This document shows positions 22,759 to 34,629 of a DNA stretch of 64,000 bases, piece by piece. Each line of letters opens with the position of its first letter. The stretch's first letter is position 1. The stretch lies in assembly GCA_015680685.1 (NCBI GenBank), contig MNCI01028264.1:70706-134705 (forward strand). Reading direction: 5' to 3'. Made by a program: the position numbers and the translations under genes. This DNA comes from Gnetum montanum (lineage: Eukaryota; Streptophyta; Gnetopsida; Gnetales; Gnetaceae). Under the pieces are notes generated by a model that searched no databases, was not told the DNA's origin, and saw only the letters and a list, made by a program, of their open reading frames with translations.

Positions 22759-25530
22759 ATGGTCCCAAGAAGAGGAGGATCACAAGGAGGACCTTCACAA
22801 GGAACAAGAAAATGAACAAGAGACCAAGGTAGAGGTTGAACTAGAGGACAAGAACTAGAACATGAGGAGTAGGAAGCCAATTGTTTAGCATTCAACAAGA
22901 TACTCATACTACAAGACAATTAACCCAATGAGAGATAGAAGAACCACAAGTGCTAGGACAACACCTCACATTGTCATAGGATTTCCTTTACACCATTTAA
23001 AAAAGATCCATTTTGATCATGGTCATTGTGGAAATGAACTTTGGCCTATTTAAGGAATTTGTTTCTAAAGTGGTATGGACACAGTTCCAACAATCACTAC
23101 TAAGACCCATATTATCACAGAATGATGAATGACCTTGGAGAGACTTATTAGTTCTAGCACAATAAAGAAAAGGGAACTACTATCAACATTAGAGGAATCT
23201 CAGTGTCACTTTTAATTAAGATAATTGTAAAAGCTCTAAATATACCCAATGAAGGAGAAAGGGTAGCACATCTATCCACCTGATCAGATTCTAAAACCAA
23301 AAACTATGGCTAAAATGGACTCATGACAACAAAGATAATGGCTATAATGAGCTAACTCTAGAAAAACGAATTTACTTTAAAATTGTCAGTTATCACTTAT
23401 TCCAAATAAAAGGACTCAATCAACTATCAACTTATGTAGCTATAGGTAGTATGATTCTGATGGGTAAGAACAATGTCAACCTCACACAACTCTATTTCAT
23501 GAAAATATATAGGTAGCTTGAAGAAAAGAAGGTAGGAAAGCCAAAACTTCCATTTCCTTACGTTATCAAGAATCTATGCAAGTGAGCCAAAATCCTAGGA
23601 TATATTAATTATGTGCCCAAGAGAGTCCAAAATGCTTCATACCTTGAGTTACTCAAACCAGCATCACAAAGTAAAGACCATGATGAGTAGTAAGAGTAAA
23701 AATGGGAACAAAATCAATAGCAATAGCAACAGCAAGCATGGCCTAGTGACCAATGGCAATAAAAAAAACAATAGTTTTCACCATTTTCATTGTAAGATTA
23801 CTGACCGTCAATGAGTCATCTATAGTAGATTGCAAAAAAAATTAGCTGGGGAACAAGGGACAAGACCAATCTTTACAGAGTTATCAACAGTGCCATCAAA
23901 CCCATAGTTTCAACTAATCAAGCAAGTGGACAAATTTATTTATAGTTAAGAGGAGAGGTAAAATGTTTACAATATATCTTTATGAACACTGCATCATTCT
24001 AAGTGATGCTAGAGATAGGAGAAGGAGCCATGATTGTGATAGTGTAGCACCAAGATGTAGCATGAGTAGTAGAGGTGATTACCAATCACATCAAGGAATC
24101 CTTCACTGCACTTGTTATACCATTGATGGATTTAACTATATCTAAGGATGCTTAGATGTTATCCAAAACCTTAATGACTCCTACTAATCATAAGGGTATG
24201 CTTGATAGACTACTATAGATTGGGCAAGTCATGATAAAATTGTTTGACATCCCTAGTGATGTCACTGTAGTACAATCTGAGCTCATCGCTACCAAAGGAA
24301 AACTAGTCATAGTAGAAACTAGGGTAGACCATGTAGAAGCAAAAATTCTTAAACTAAAATAAGTAGTCATAGCCTTGAGAGGTAAATGAAGGGATCCTAT
24401 GAAATTTATTACACTTGACTAGATCAAGCAATTTAGAATAGAGCAAATTAGTAGCCTAATTGAGCAAAATAAATAGTTGGCAACTAAGAAGGAGAATGTA
24501 GCTTGGAATGCCTCTATAGTTTAAGCACACACATATGCACATGTGAAGGTACTTACCATAATATAGGAGTAAAAAAAACAACTTGCTACTGACAACATGC
24601 AGTTGACCATAGTGGAGAAGTAGAAAAACATCTTAGAAGAGAGCATCCACCAGTTGAGAGAACAATTGGAAAGGATCAACCAAGATATGAGCTTTCTTGC
24701 AAGAGAACATAGAATCCTCTCTATGGAGGAGGTATGCACCATTTGACAAAAATCATCCATTGAAATTATCACCTGGAAATATGAGACAAAGAAACATAAG
24801 AGGTTGAAGGAACACTTCCATGACTAGGTGGCCATGTATAAACAAATAAATGACAAAGAAATCCAAGTGATAAAGAGTAGAATTAGCACAAAATTCTAAT
24901 TGGAAACTCATATTGGATAGTTATGCCTTTTTCCACTAAGAGAAAGTAAAAACAAAATACCTATAGATTGAGGTCTAAAAGAGTATATGGATTTAGGTAG
25001 CCTTTGATATGCTAACTTAGCCATGTTGATAGTTGGTATGCCCAGAAATGAGCTAGAACAACAAGTAGTAGCCACATATGCATTGTATGAGAAAGATTTT
25101 GTGAATAGTAAATATGCCTTGTATAAATTTTAAGTAGCAAACTCTAAACTAGAAACAATAAATGCTAGTTATCATGGGTAGAAAGATGTAGTAGTAAACT
25201 TGGTCCAAAGATTATCAGATTATCATGAACTCTAAGAAAAGGCCAAAGCATTTGAAGAAGAGAGAAGGTAATTCATAGCTTGGTATATCAAATAAAATCA
25301 AATGTTTTCACAACTATCATGCCCATGGGACATGCCAATTTCATCACATATTGGTTCATCAACATGGATAGCTCACAATCCCAACATGGAAGAAGAAAAA
25401 CTTTAGGTACTCCTAAATTCATACAAATTCCAAAAGCCTAATGGTAAGGGGAAGCAACCAATGGAAGAGCCACCACCACCTAGAAAAACACAAGGCTACA
25501 TCCAGTTTCATCAAATTTTGTTCTTTTTGT
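22759..25530 (+). pseudogene. Second long ORF of element C: unknown protein with RG-rich start, coiled coil and Pro-rich end
   Basis: From the ATG at 22759 the same frame reads MVPRRGGSQGGPSQGT and can be followed for about 920 codons despite some fifty in-frame stops, nearly all explicable as lost Gln, Trp or Arg codons. Parts in order: RG/Q-rich start; a folded-looking block (residues ~80-200) with KGTTINIRGISVSLLIKI and ALNIPNEGERV, which recalls the putative plant transposon protein domain (Transposase_32) found in extra ORFs of gypsy elements; a Gln-rich linker (~23,690-23,770); charged heptad-rich segments at 24,230-24,370 and 24,590-24,740 (QLREQLERINQDMSFL); and a Pro-rich tail (PMEEPPPPRKTQGY) near 25,460. 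It lies where some plant elements carry an env-like or other extra gene. I do not see a transmembrane segment. Function unknown. Confidence 0.6.
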
Positions 25531-25697
25531 AAATTTTTTATGTCATGAGTCTTGTCATTTTTATAAACTCCACTACAGCATTAGAGAGTCATGTATATAA
25601 GAGGCAATGTCATATGAATCTACCTCCCAATTTTATAAGGAACTCTATCCTCATTTTTTAAAACTCAAGGATGAGGTTTTAGTCAATCATGGAAGCA

Positions 25698-26601
25698 TGA
25701 TAAATCCTAATTTTTCTTAGTAATGATATCAAATATTTGATATTGGATCTATGATATCATATCCTCGATATTGAGGGACAAGATATGATGTCACATATTT
25801 GATATTGCAAATGTGTGTGCGTTTTTATATACAATAGTTTGATGTATTTTCCAAATATAATTTCATTTCACACTTAGTGTAATTTGTCAACTTTTTTCTT
25901 GATTTTAGCACTCAACACTTAGAAGTGTATGCTTATAGTGTGATTTTGAGTAACTAAATGGAGTCTTTATTTAAGTGGAATGTACTTGAACACATTTCAT
26001 GCATGGAAATAAAGATTGAGATTACTTTCCATGATTATAGCATCACTTAGTTTATTTAGTTTTTATACTTAGAATAATTTTTCTACTTTGACTTAGCTTA
26101 ATGTTTACTTTTTTCTCTAGTTATTGATTTACTTTCTATGCACACTATCATTACTATTGTTAAGTGGAATGGATATGAATGATTTTGAGCATTAAGTGTA
26201 ATCCTTTGGTAATCAAGTAGTTATCGCTTGGTTCTCCTAGTAGTGTAATACTTGATAATCCTAGTAATGATTCCATGAGTCTAAGATGTGTCCAGAGAAT
26301 TAGGAACAAATGTCCATCATATAGGCTAGATTAGGTCTGTTTACTATTACTTATATTTAGAAAAAAATTCACTTACTTTATGTTTACTAGGAGTAATATG
26401 GCCTACTCAACATCAATTATCATATGCTTCACTGTGAGTTAAACGATACACATCAATTTACTAACTCACATGGAAAGACAATGATTGTGAACTCTAACCA
26501 ATTACTAGGATAATTACATTACCTTATTCATGAGACTTGATTGGGCTTTGTGTGAACACTCGTAATTCATATGGTTGGGTGTTGGACTATACCACTCATC
26601 A
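25698..26601 (+). repeat. 3' LTR of element C
   Basis: 904 bp, TG...CA, pairing with 16132-17031. Just upstream, 'aactcaaggatgaggtttta' corresponds to the end-of-pol/polypurine zone of gypsy elements. The AATTA target duplication follows at 26602-26606. Confidence 0.9.
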
Positions 26602-26606
26602 AATTA

Positions 26607-27407
26607 ATTAGTAAATGAATTACTTATTCAATAAACTTTATCTTTTTAACTAAAAACTATGAAAGAAAAAATACTTAACATTTAAAACCTAATGTAAGAA
26701 ATGTTGTTCAAAATCTAATTTGAAAGCCTTTGATTTTTGCTACAACCTACATTTAAAACTATTATAACACTTATGGTTTGGCCTTTAAACTCAAGTTTTA
26801 GAAGTTAAACCTTAACTATAATTGTTTAGGATTGGGAAATTAGCATTTAAGATGTCAACTCATGCTTTAGATCACTAATGCATGATTAGTTATATTTTAT
26901 CATCATCTTAGGCTTTTATTTAATTACATAAATATAATTCTAACATTTTTTGTTTTCTATTTAGTATTTATTAAGCATGGGATCTCTTATTCTCATAGTG
27001 AATATTTATTTGAATTGAAGGAGCTAACACTGAGGAAGTGACTAGTTAGTTTTAAAAGAATCTTAAGGTGTTTAGCAACTCTTCTCTATCTATAAAAGTA
27101 AATTTCATATACTATTAGCCTTTAATTAACACTACATGAGAGGGTAGTTCAACTTAATGAATGATCAAAAGTAAGATGATATTTCAACTAATCTTAGTAC
27201 CATATGTAATAAATAATAAATAATTATTATAAGCACATTTTTTGTTATTTTGGATTTGGTTTAAAAAATATTATTATATATAATGAGTAAATACCTTAGC
27301 TTTAGAAATTCTTATACAAAGATTTTGATGCTACCTTCCATAAATTTGGTTTTGAATGCTAGTAGAATTTTAGTTTGGATATTTGACTAGACATTATTCT
27401 TTATTTG
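26607..27407. other. AT-rich DNA flanking element C; no gene seen
   Basis: This was contiguous with the DNA left of 16,127 before element C inserted. No coding frame or known repeat is recognised. Confidence 0.5.
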
Positions 27408-27563
27408 GAGAGTGTGTTGGAACTTGAAGTAAGTAAAGCATAGCTACATCCTAAGATATATAGTCTAATTTCAAATTTATATAACTTAATATTGCTCACC
27501 AAAATTGAACCCATGATCTAGAGCTACCAAATCAAGTATCTTGTCACTAGGACAACACCTAAT
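27408..27563 (-). repeat. tRNA-derived SINE, copy 1 (minus strand)
   Basis: On the minus strand the order is tgtcctagtgacaagata (A box region), atcatgggttcaatttt (B box), gtgagcaatattaagttata, then a body ending in aagttccaacacactctcc. The same order and motifs occur in three plus-strand copies below, so this is one SINE family. The head is tRNA-related; the family resembles Au-type plant SINEs, but that name is only a guess. Confidence 0.65.
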
Positions 27564-27700
27564 TGTTTGTTTAATGTTAATATTTTTATATAAAGTAACC
27601 AATGCATATGGTTGTCTAGCTATTTGATATTTTATTTTAAAACCACTCATGAAGTATTTTAATTTAATTTTCTACTTAATCACATGAACTAAGTTCTAAT

Positions 27701-27870
27701 AATGAGGTATTAGCCTCATAGTAAGACACTTGATTTGAAAGCTTGAGGTTATGGGTTTGATTCTAGGAAGCAATGCTAAGTTATATAAACTTCTGATTAG
27801 AATGTATATACTAGGTTGTACCTGTGTTTCAATTATTTTAGGTTTCAACATCCCACACCCCCTTCCCCAC
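27701..27870 (+). repeat. tRNA-derived SINE, copy 2
   Basis: A box ttagcctcatagtaaga (27710-27726) and B box ggttatgggtttgattctag (27748-27767), then 'gaagcaatgctaagttatataaac' and a body ending 'caattattttaggtttcaacatcccaca'. Same family as copies 1, 3 and 4. Confidence 0.75.
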
Positions 27871-27935
27871 CCTAGGCATAGGAACTAAGTTTTTCCTATG
27901 TTTTTACATCCTAGATAATACAAGTGTTAATAAAT

Positions 27936-28092
27936 AATGAAGGTTCGCGTAGTGGTAAGACTTTCATTTAAAATATCAAGGTAAAAAGTTCAATTTTGAT
28001 GGACAATTTTGAGTTACAAAGTTCTAATGGAATTATATATCTTTTGGTTTACATATATTACAATTATTTTGGAGTTCCAACACCATCCCCTT
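27936..28092 (+). repeat. tRNA-derived SINE, copy 3
   Basis: A box gttcgcgtagtggtaaga, decayed B box ggtaaaaagttcaattttg, then 'gacaattttgagttac' and an end 'caattattttggagttccaacacc'. It starts only about 65 bp after copy 2, in the same orientation. Confidence 0.75.
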
Positions 28093-28599
28093 ATAGAGGG
28101 GATGTAGACTCTAAAAAAGTGTTTAATAATATTTTAAAAAATTTAGATACATTAGATCATTGAAGAGATAGTCTAAATAAAAATTTTAATAATTTTGAAG
28201 ATATCTTTTTAGATTTTCATCTTTACAACCAATCTTGAAAAACATTTCCTTTAAGATAGAAAATGAATAAAGCCTTTCTGTTATTCAAAATCACTCTCAC
28301 AAGTTTTCACTTCTTATTAAAGGGTTTCTTGTAAAGAAAAGGAGAAAACTATCTCTATAGAAAAAAGAATACATCAATCATAAATTATGAATAAATAGTA
28401 ACAAAATCTATCAACGTTTCATCCTTAAGCCTACCAAAGAAAAATAAATTAATACAATAGAAAATAGCTTAATTGCTCAATTTTCATTAAGACTATTTTT
28501 CTTGAGATTATTGTTGAAAAGTGATATCTTTTAGAATATCATATTTAGCTCCTAAAGAGATGTCATAGTCATGCTCTTACTACTAGAAAACAAATGCAT

Positions 28600-31500
28600 A
28601 CCCAAGCTTTGAAATAGAATAGACAATAAGGAATCAAAGACATTTCCAAATGCAAAGAAAGAAAGTAGAAAAAGTAGGCTAATCCCAAGAATGACTTCTT
28701 TGATTCTTGGTTAAAAGTTGTTACAAATTCTACATATCAATTTCCAAGCATGTTGAGTAATAAGAAACTCATAAAAAACATAAGAAAATGAATTTTCACT
28801 TTTAGAAATAGGACATTGAGGAGAAACATTTCTCATATGTTTAAGATGAGTGTTCATAAAAAAACCTTGATGAATAAGACATATAGAAAATATGAATTTT
28901 ATGAAATATATGAGCTCTCCAAATATTTTTCATTTTCCTCATCCAAAAGTACAATGATGACTACATTTTGTAGGCCTTATTAAGTTTTTTATGAATAAAA
29001 TTATTCTTTCTAATAATATCACAAATAGCTTTCAAATTAAAAGGAAAAATAGATCCATCATCCTTCTAAAAAATATCTAAAAATCTTGATGCAAACTCTT
29101 CTTAACTTTAAATAAATTCATAAGATTAGAAATTAATTTTTCAAAATTATTTTTCCTTTTTCTATTCAAATCATAATAGTTAGAAAGTCTATTTCATATA
29201 ATCTATCTATGATGGATACATAGATAAGGAGCTGTAGTGATATCAAATTTACTCTAAGTAATATACAATTTAGATGAATTAGTAGCCCAAGAACCTTTGT
29301 TAAAAGGAAGCCACTGTGAGCTAATTTTCTTAAGTATATCTTTTAAAACTATAATATGATTGTAATTTTTATATTTACTAAGCTTACACCATTTCTTTTA
29401 AATTTTTTTAAGAATTGGAATACTGGAAATAGAAATTACTTAAGGAAAAAAAAGATAGTAAAAAAAGTTATTAGAAGACCAACTATTATCATTCTTAAGT
29501 TTTCCTTACATAATTTTGTATCTTAAATGGATCAATAAACATCATCCTCATTAATGTAGTTTGCATTCCATTTAGTTGTAAGAGAAATGTCATGGATATA
29601 ACAATTAATAAGGTCAAGTCCTCTATCTATTTTGCTACTAGTGCAAATATCTCAAGCATTCTAGAAAAAAAAATTTATGTTGCTTAGCACACTAAACAAA
29701 TTGATGGATAAAATGATCGATTGTATGATAAGAACTTTTAGAAGTCCTACAATTGAAGTAATAAACATGAGTTAATTGAAGCATCTACTTAATAACTAAG
29801 ACTTTGCTAACAGGGATGAGCTTTATTTCTTTCCCTTTATCAAGCTTCCTTTTAATTTTATTAAGTAGATAATTTACAAAAATAATAAGATTAGGCTCAA
29901 AAGAAAAAGGTATTACAAAAAATTTTAAGAGAAAATATTTTTCTAAGACTTTCAAAAGCTTGAGAGTAACTCACTCATTAATATTGCTATTGTAATAAAT
30001 AAAAAAGGTTTGCTAATTGATACAAGAATCAAATAACATATAGGAATCCTCTACTCTAGCTAAACAAATATTGATATGTTATAGAGAATTTTTAATCATA
30101 AAAATTAAGCACCTACAAAGTGCATGTTAAGAAACTATGTACCTTGATCATCAATTTAAATCCTTTTAATGATATACCTTTGTAGATCATAATGCAAATT
30201 ATGTAAATGAAAGTTTTAGCGATAATTAAAAAAGTAGAGGACTAGAGGACAACCTTTATGAACTAACCATTGAAGAGAAAAGAAGGAACTCAATCCAAAA
30301 TTAGTAGTAACTTGAGAATTAGCATTAGTGAGCATGGTATGAACAAAGAGAATAAAATAATCAAATTCTAATTTAAGAGACACAAGACAATGAAATTTTA
30401 TTCATTTCTATCATAGGCTTTAGCATAATCTAACATATAAATCAATGTTCTAGTTAGTATTAGAATCCCACTACATTCCCTTCAAAGATGTAATAATATT
30501 ATTTAATATATATCTATCTTTAAAAAAACCAATCTTGTTAGTTATTAAAATATCTTCAATGGTCTTTTCAATTTAGCAAGCCATACATTTAGGTAAAATT
30601 TTATAAGTATTGTTAAGAAGAGCAATAGGTCTCTAATTACTAATATGTTAAAGATCTTCTTTTTAAGGAAAAAGATAAATCACATGATTTATTAATATTT
30701 TTACTAAGAGAAAATTTTTTAATGGCTTCATAGAAAACATGAAAGACATCATCTCCAAAGATATCCCAATGCTTCTTAAAAAATACAATTGAAAAATCAT
30801 GAAAACCTAGAGGTTTACCGTCTACTAATCTAAAGGCCATTGCTTTGATTTCTTATACTATAATTTCTTCTTCAAGAACACTTTGATGGACCATTATTAT
30901 AAGATGATAAATATGCATATTATAGGCATGTAAGGACTCTTTATTAAAACCTTCAGAAAAAATATAAGAAATATGATTTGCTAAAAAATTGTTAAGAATA
31001 TTAGAATATGGAATCATTTATATAAAGCAATTATAGTTTAGGTACTTGACCCTATTCTTTTACAAATTTAAAAAATTTCATATACGGTTCATCTTCAATT
31101 TGTAGCTAACTCATGCAAATTTTAGTGATATCACTTTTAGCTTCAAAAGCATCCTAATATTATTTTGCATAATGATCTTTAGCCAAGGTTTTTTGAGTTT
31201 CAAAATCAAAGGAATTATAATCTAAAAGAATTTGGATTTTCCTAATAGATTCTGTAAAATATTCTTCAACTTTATGCTTATAGTTAGCAAATTTTTTTCC
31301 AAATCATCTAGCATAATTTCTTATTCTACAAGTAGTTTGTTGTCATTAGTTAATCCAATGAATATCACTAATAGATTATATATATATATATATATATGTT
31401 ATATAAAGACTTCAAAATATTTTTTACACTTCATCCTTTAACATATTAGGATTTAGATGAAAGATCTTATGCTTTCTAAAGGAGGAATAATTAATTCTAA

Positions 31501-32215
31501 AGAGAAAAATACTAATACAAAAATGATCGTAAAAAGTAGCCTATGTATACACTTCTACTTTTGTTATAGGCTAACCTTACAAAAGAAAACATTAGAGATG
31601 TAAAATCTATCAAGCTAACAATAAATTCTATCATTTCCTTACTATAATACTTTTCTTTTCAATGATATAGAAATAAACATCTAACATTGGAAAAAAAAAT
31701 TTAAAAATTATGCTCATCTTCTTTTCCTAGAGAATATATATTAGGAAGAAGAGCACTAAGTTCATCTAAATGAATTTCAACCATATTAAAATTGCCTCCA
31801 ATAATCCAAGGAACTTTAGAGAAAATAGAAGAGATTTTCAAACCTATGATTAACCTATTAATCTATTAGGAGCATAAATATTGCAAAGTCTAAAGTATCC
31901 TTTTTTATTATGGAAAATAATCCAAATAACTCTTGTGAGGCTATCAAGATCAAAATTCAAAACTTTTTCAATCTGATTTTTATTAATTATAATAGAATCA
32001 CCTTCTCTTTTAAGTTCATAAGCCATAGAAAAAATAATACATTATTTTAAAATGCATTTACCAACAAAACTAATATCATTAACTAAAATATTAATATCTT
32101 GAACAAAAACAATTGGTGATAAATGTTGATTTGAAAGATACTTAGTAATATTTCCTAGGAACCTATCAAAAATGCCATGAATATTTCATTATAAAATTAA
32201 CATTGAGATATTGTA
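28600..32215 (-). pseudogene. LINE ORF2: endonuclease, reverse transcriptase, zf-RVT
   Basis: Endonuclease: an NIHG-like opening near 32,195, NIYAPNRLIG near 31,870 and WIIGGNFNMVEIHLDEL near 31,800 (family 'WIIxGDFN'; the catalytic Asp of GDFN is lost). Reverse transcriptase: PLGFHDFSIVFFKKHWDIFG (30,810-30,750; family 'PGPDGFxxxFFKxxWxxxG'), ISN-RPIALLNNTYKILPK and KTIEDILITNKIGFF. The YADD box is reduced to something like VEDS near 30,070. LLNKIKRKLDKGKEIKL and a 'LIKxVLxSxPxY' block follow near 29,850-29,760. C-terminus: PQCPISKSENSFSYVFYEFL-AWKLI (about 28,800-28,740), the zf-RVT pattern 'CPxCxxxxESxxHLFxxCxxAxxxW'. The 66-codon open frame at 30840-30640 is the best preserved piece. The gene cannot make an active enzyme. 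Confidence 0.8.
31377..31397. repeat. (TA)n microsatellite
   Basis: About ten uninterrupted TA units inside the LINE endonuclease-RT interval. Confidence 0.95.
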
Positions 32216-32299
32216 GAGGAGGCCACTATCCTTGATTTTTCAAGATTAGTATTTGTTTCACAATTGATATAACTAAAAGCTAAAAAAGCATTATCCAAT

Positions 32300-33340
32300 A
32301 AAAAAAACATTTATAACAATAGTAGAAGTAGAGAGAGAAGGAAATACCTTTAGGATTACAAACTTAAAATTAATATCTATAGGCTTCTTCTTTTTATGTT
32401 GCACTAAGTAAAAATCATTTACACCAATATTTTTGATACTAGTTCCTACTAAATATTTTTCTTTTTGTAAAGATGAATTCTCTTTAAAAAGTAGAAGTTT
32501 ACTAGCATCTTTAGATTTAAAGGAATAAGTAAAATGTTAAGAACTTGTTGATGAAGATTTTATTTGTGCTTGCTAAAAACTACTATTATTTGACTATTCT
32601 AAAAATTGTTATTTCTTTTCCTCATGAACAACTTTTTTATTGAGAATATGACAGATTCCAATAATATGGCCTTGTTAATGATAATAGTTGCAAAATCCTC
32701 ACAAATTATAATATGTAATTTTCTAGGAAAAGTAGTGATTACCAACCTTGAGTTTTAATTTTTTCTTTTCTCTACCATAAATTAATCTCTACAAAATAAC
32801 ATGTATGTTGTACATTATTTAATATTTTTTTAAGCTTCAAAATTGTGTCAATGTTGCCAGCATTTTTGCTTTTGACACTTTGTAGAATAATAGAAAAATT
32901 TTCTAATTCAATTGAGCAATGAATTTTAAAGAAACAAAAGAATATGGATCAAAATCCACTTTTCATTCCCAATTAATAAAAGTATTATGCTAATGCATAA
33001 AAACATTAATATCAAATGATTTTTCAACCATTTCAAAATTAGTTAGTTCAACAAGAAAAAACATATATGATATGCAAAACATTAATTCAATAGTATTCAA
33101 GGATAACCTAAATCATTTGTGTAAAATTCTTCTTTATGCAAATAAATCAAATAATTTATCAAAATATTTATATCATGAAGTAATTCCTTTTGACATATTA
33201 TTATAAATCAATTTGGTAAAACAAAATCAAAAGCTTCAAATTTCTTTATAATCTCTATAATCTAAAAGACATTAATATATTCCATCTTTAGATTATTTGT
33301 AGGGAAAATAATTTCTACCACAATAACTCTATGAAATCGA
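32300..33340 (-). pseudogene. LINE ORF1 (DUF4283-like, CCHC knuckle)
   Basis: The minus strand contains FEMVEKSFDINVFMH and INWE-KVDFDPYSFVSLKF (about 33,030-32,920), matching the 'xxWxxxFDPxx...VWVxL' stretch of plant LINE ORF1 proteins. Later come CYFVEINL (about 32,790) and a knuckle CNYYH-QGHIIGICHIL (about 32,690-32,650). That gives Cys-x2-(Cys to Tyr)-x4-His-x4-Cys, with one ligand lost. ORF1 proteins bind the element RNA. Frames are broken by several stops. Confidence 0.6.
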
Positions 33341-33875
33341 ACCCAAAACATCTTTTATACTATTATATAAAAGTAATTCTAAAACTACTCTAGATATGGT
33401 TTTTAGATAATCATTTTATATGAAGGCCTATGTCATTATTATTATTATATTATATTTTTCTACTATAATTTAAATACTTGACTATTATTTTCGAAAGTCA
33501 CTATTCATTATTTTATGAAATGTTTTCTTTTATTTTCTCATTTACACATATTATTGAATATTTACTAATTTTCCTATCATTGTTTTCTACATAAAATATC
33601 AATTTTAAAGTTACAATTTTAATTTTTTTTATTTAGTTTTATGTTTGGCATAATGCCTTTCTAGCCTATGCTCAAGTTAGGGGATGTTATAATTTTAGCC
33701 ATGAAAAGGAAAACCCTGGAATCAACATTCTCCAAGAAGATGTAAGAGAAAACTTATAAAAATTCATCCAACATCAACCATCCCATATAACACCTCGGTG
33801 TTCTAAACCTAGGATCTTAGATTCTTAAGCATTAGGGTATTTAAATATATTATGTTAATAATATATTGTATCTTA

Positions 33876-34020
33876 ACAATGAGTTATTAACCTAGTGGTA
33901 AGACTTTTGATTTAAAATATTTAGGTTATGGGTTCTATTCTATTGGGCAATGTTGAGTTAAATATCTTGGGGTATACCTATATTATAATTATTTTGGAGT
34001 TTCAACAACCTCCACCTCCC
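33876..34020 (+). repeat. tRNA-derived SINE, copy 4
   Basis: A box ttaacctagtggtaaga, B box ggttatgggttctattctat, then 'tgggcaatgttgagtta', 'ggggtatacctatattataatt' and the shared 3' end 'attttggagtttcaacaacc'. It is the best-preserved head of the four copies and sits just upstream of the LINE's 5' end. Confidence 0.75.
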
Positions 34021-34484
34021 AATATATTGCATCTTGTTAGTGGTTTATGCTAATATATTATAATATCTCTCTTATGCTTATACTTTTGGTTGTGCATCTT
34101 AATATTTGAACCCTTGGTTCCTTATTTATATATATTACATTGGCATTTTATTATTATTATATCATGGTGTATAATGTATCTTAGAGTAACCCCTCATGTA
34201 TTGGTAAGTATACATATTTTATTATGTTTCATGTTTCTTTAGGTTTGGATCTTGTATCTTGCTCTTATTATATATTTGAAAATCTTATTACTTTATGTTT
34301 TTTTCTTGATTAATATTTCTTGGTGTTTGCTAATTCTTAATGCCTCTTGCGAAGTCTAGGTTAGAATGATGGTTGTGATGCATTGCTAGTATTTTATTAA
34401 TATTTATTATATTTTCTTTAATTTATATTTTTACGTTATTCAATTTTAAAATAATATAATAATATGATAAAGATAAGGGACCAT

Positions 34485-34545
34485 CATTTGAAGTGATCGT
34501 AAGGTGTTCATTTCTTAGGTCAAGGACCTGGGTTTGAGCCTAGGC
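34485..34545 (+). repeat. tRNA-like SINE head of a different family
   Basis: tgaagtgatcgtaaggtgttc (A-box-like) followed by ggacctgggtttgagcctagg (B-box-like), then a short body ending in 'gtgggatgagaactgtagctctaggtgatgatcat'. The downstream body does not match copies 1-4. Confidence 0.5.
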
Positions 34546-34629
34546 ACAACCACTCAAAAAAGTTATACTTTCACTCATCTACCAATCCTCCCAAGACCCC
34601 TCCTAGTGGGATGAGAACTGTAGCTCTAG

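Larger units (their letters stand above)
16132..26601 (+). mobile_element. Complete but non-autonomous gypsy-type LTR retrotransposon (element C)
   Basis: Two direct repeats of about 900 bp bound the element. Both start TGATAAATCC and end ACTCATCA, and the element is flanked by the same 5-bp target duplication, AATTA (16127-16131 and 26602-26606). The internal region (17,032-25,697) contains gag and retropepsin, then about 2.1 kb with no RT, RNase H or integrase motif on either strand, then a second sense ORF of about 920 codons. The LTRs differ at roughly one base in five or six by eye, so the insertion is old. Lack of pol with gag-pro retained makes it a non-autonomous element that would need a partner. 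Confidence 0.85.
28450..33340 (-). mobile_element. L1-type LINE retrotransposon, minus strand, decayed
   Basis: Reading the minus strand gives a complete LINE order: ORF1 with a DUF4283-like part and a CCHC knuckle, then endonuclease, reverse transcriptase and a C-terminal zinc-binding domain. Stops and small indels occur throughout. A clean poly(A) tail and target duplication were not found, so the exact ends are approximate. Confidence 0.8.

Noticed and set aside
27701-27780. True tRNA gene
   Set aside because: A and B boxes are present but no acceptor-stem pairing or anticodon arm can be drawn, and the same body recurs at three other places, so it is a SINE.
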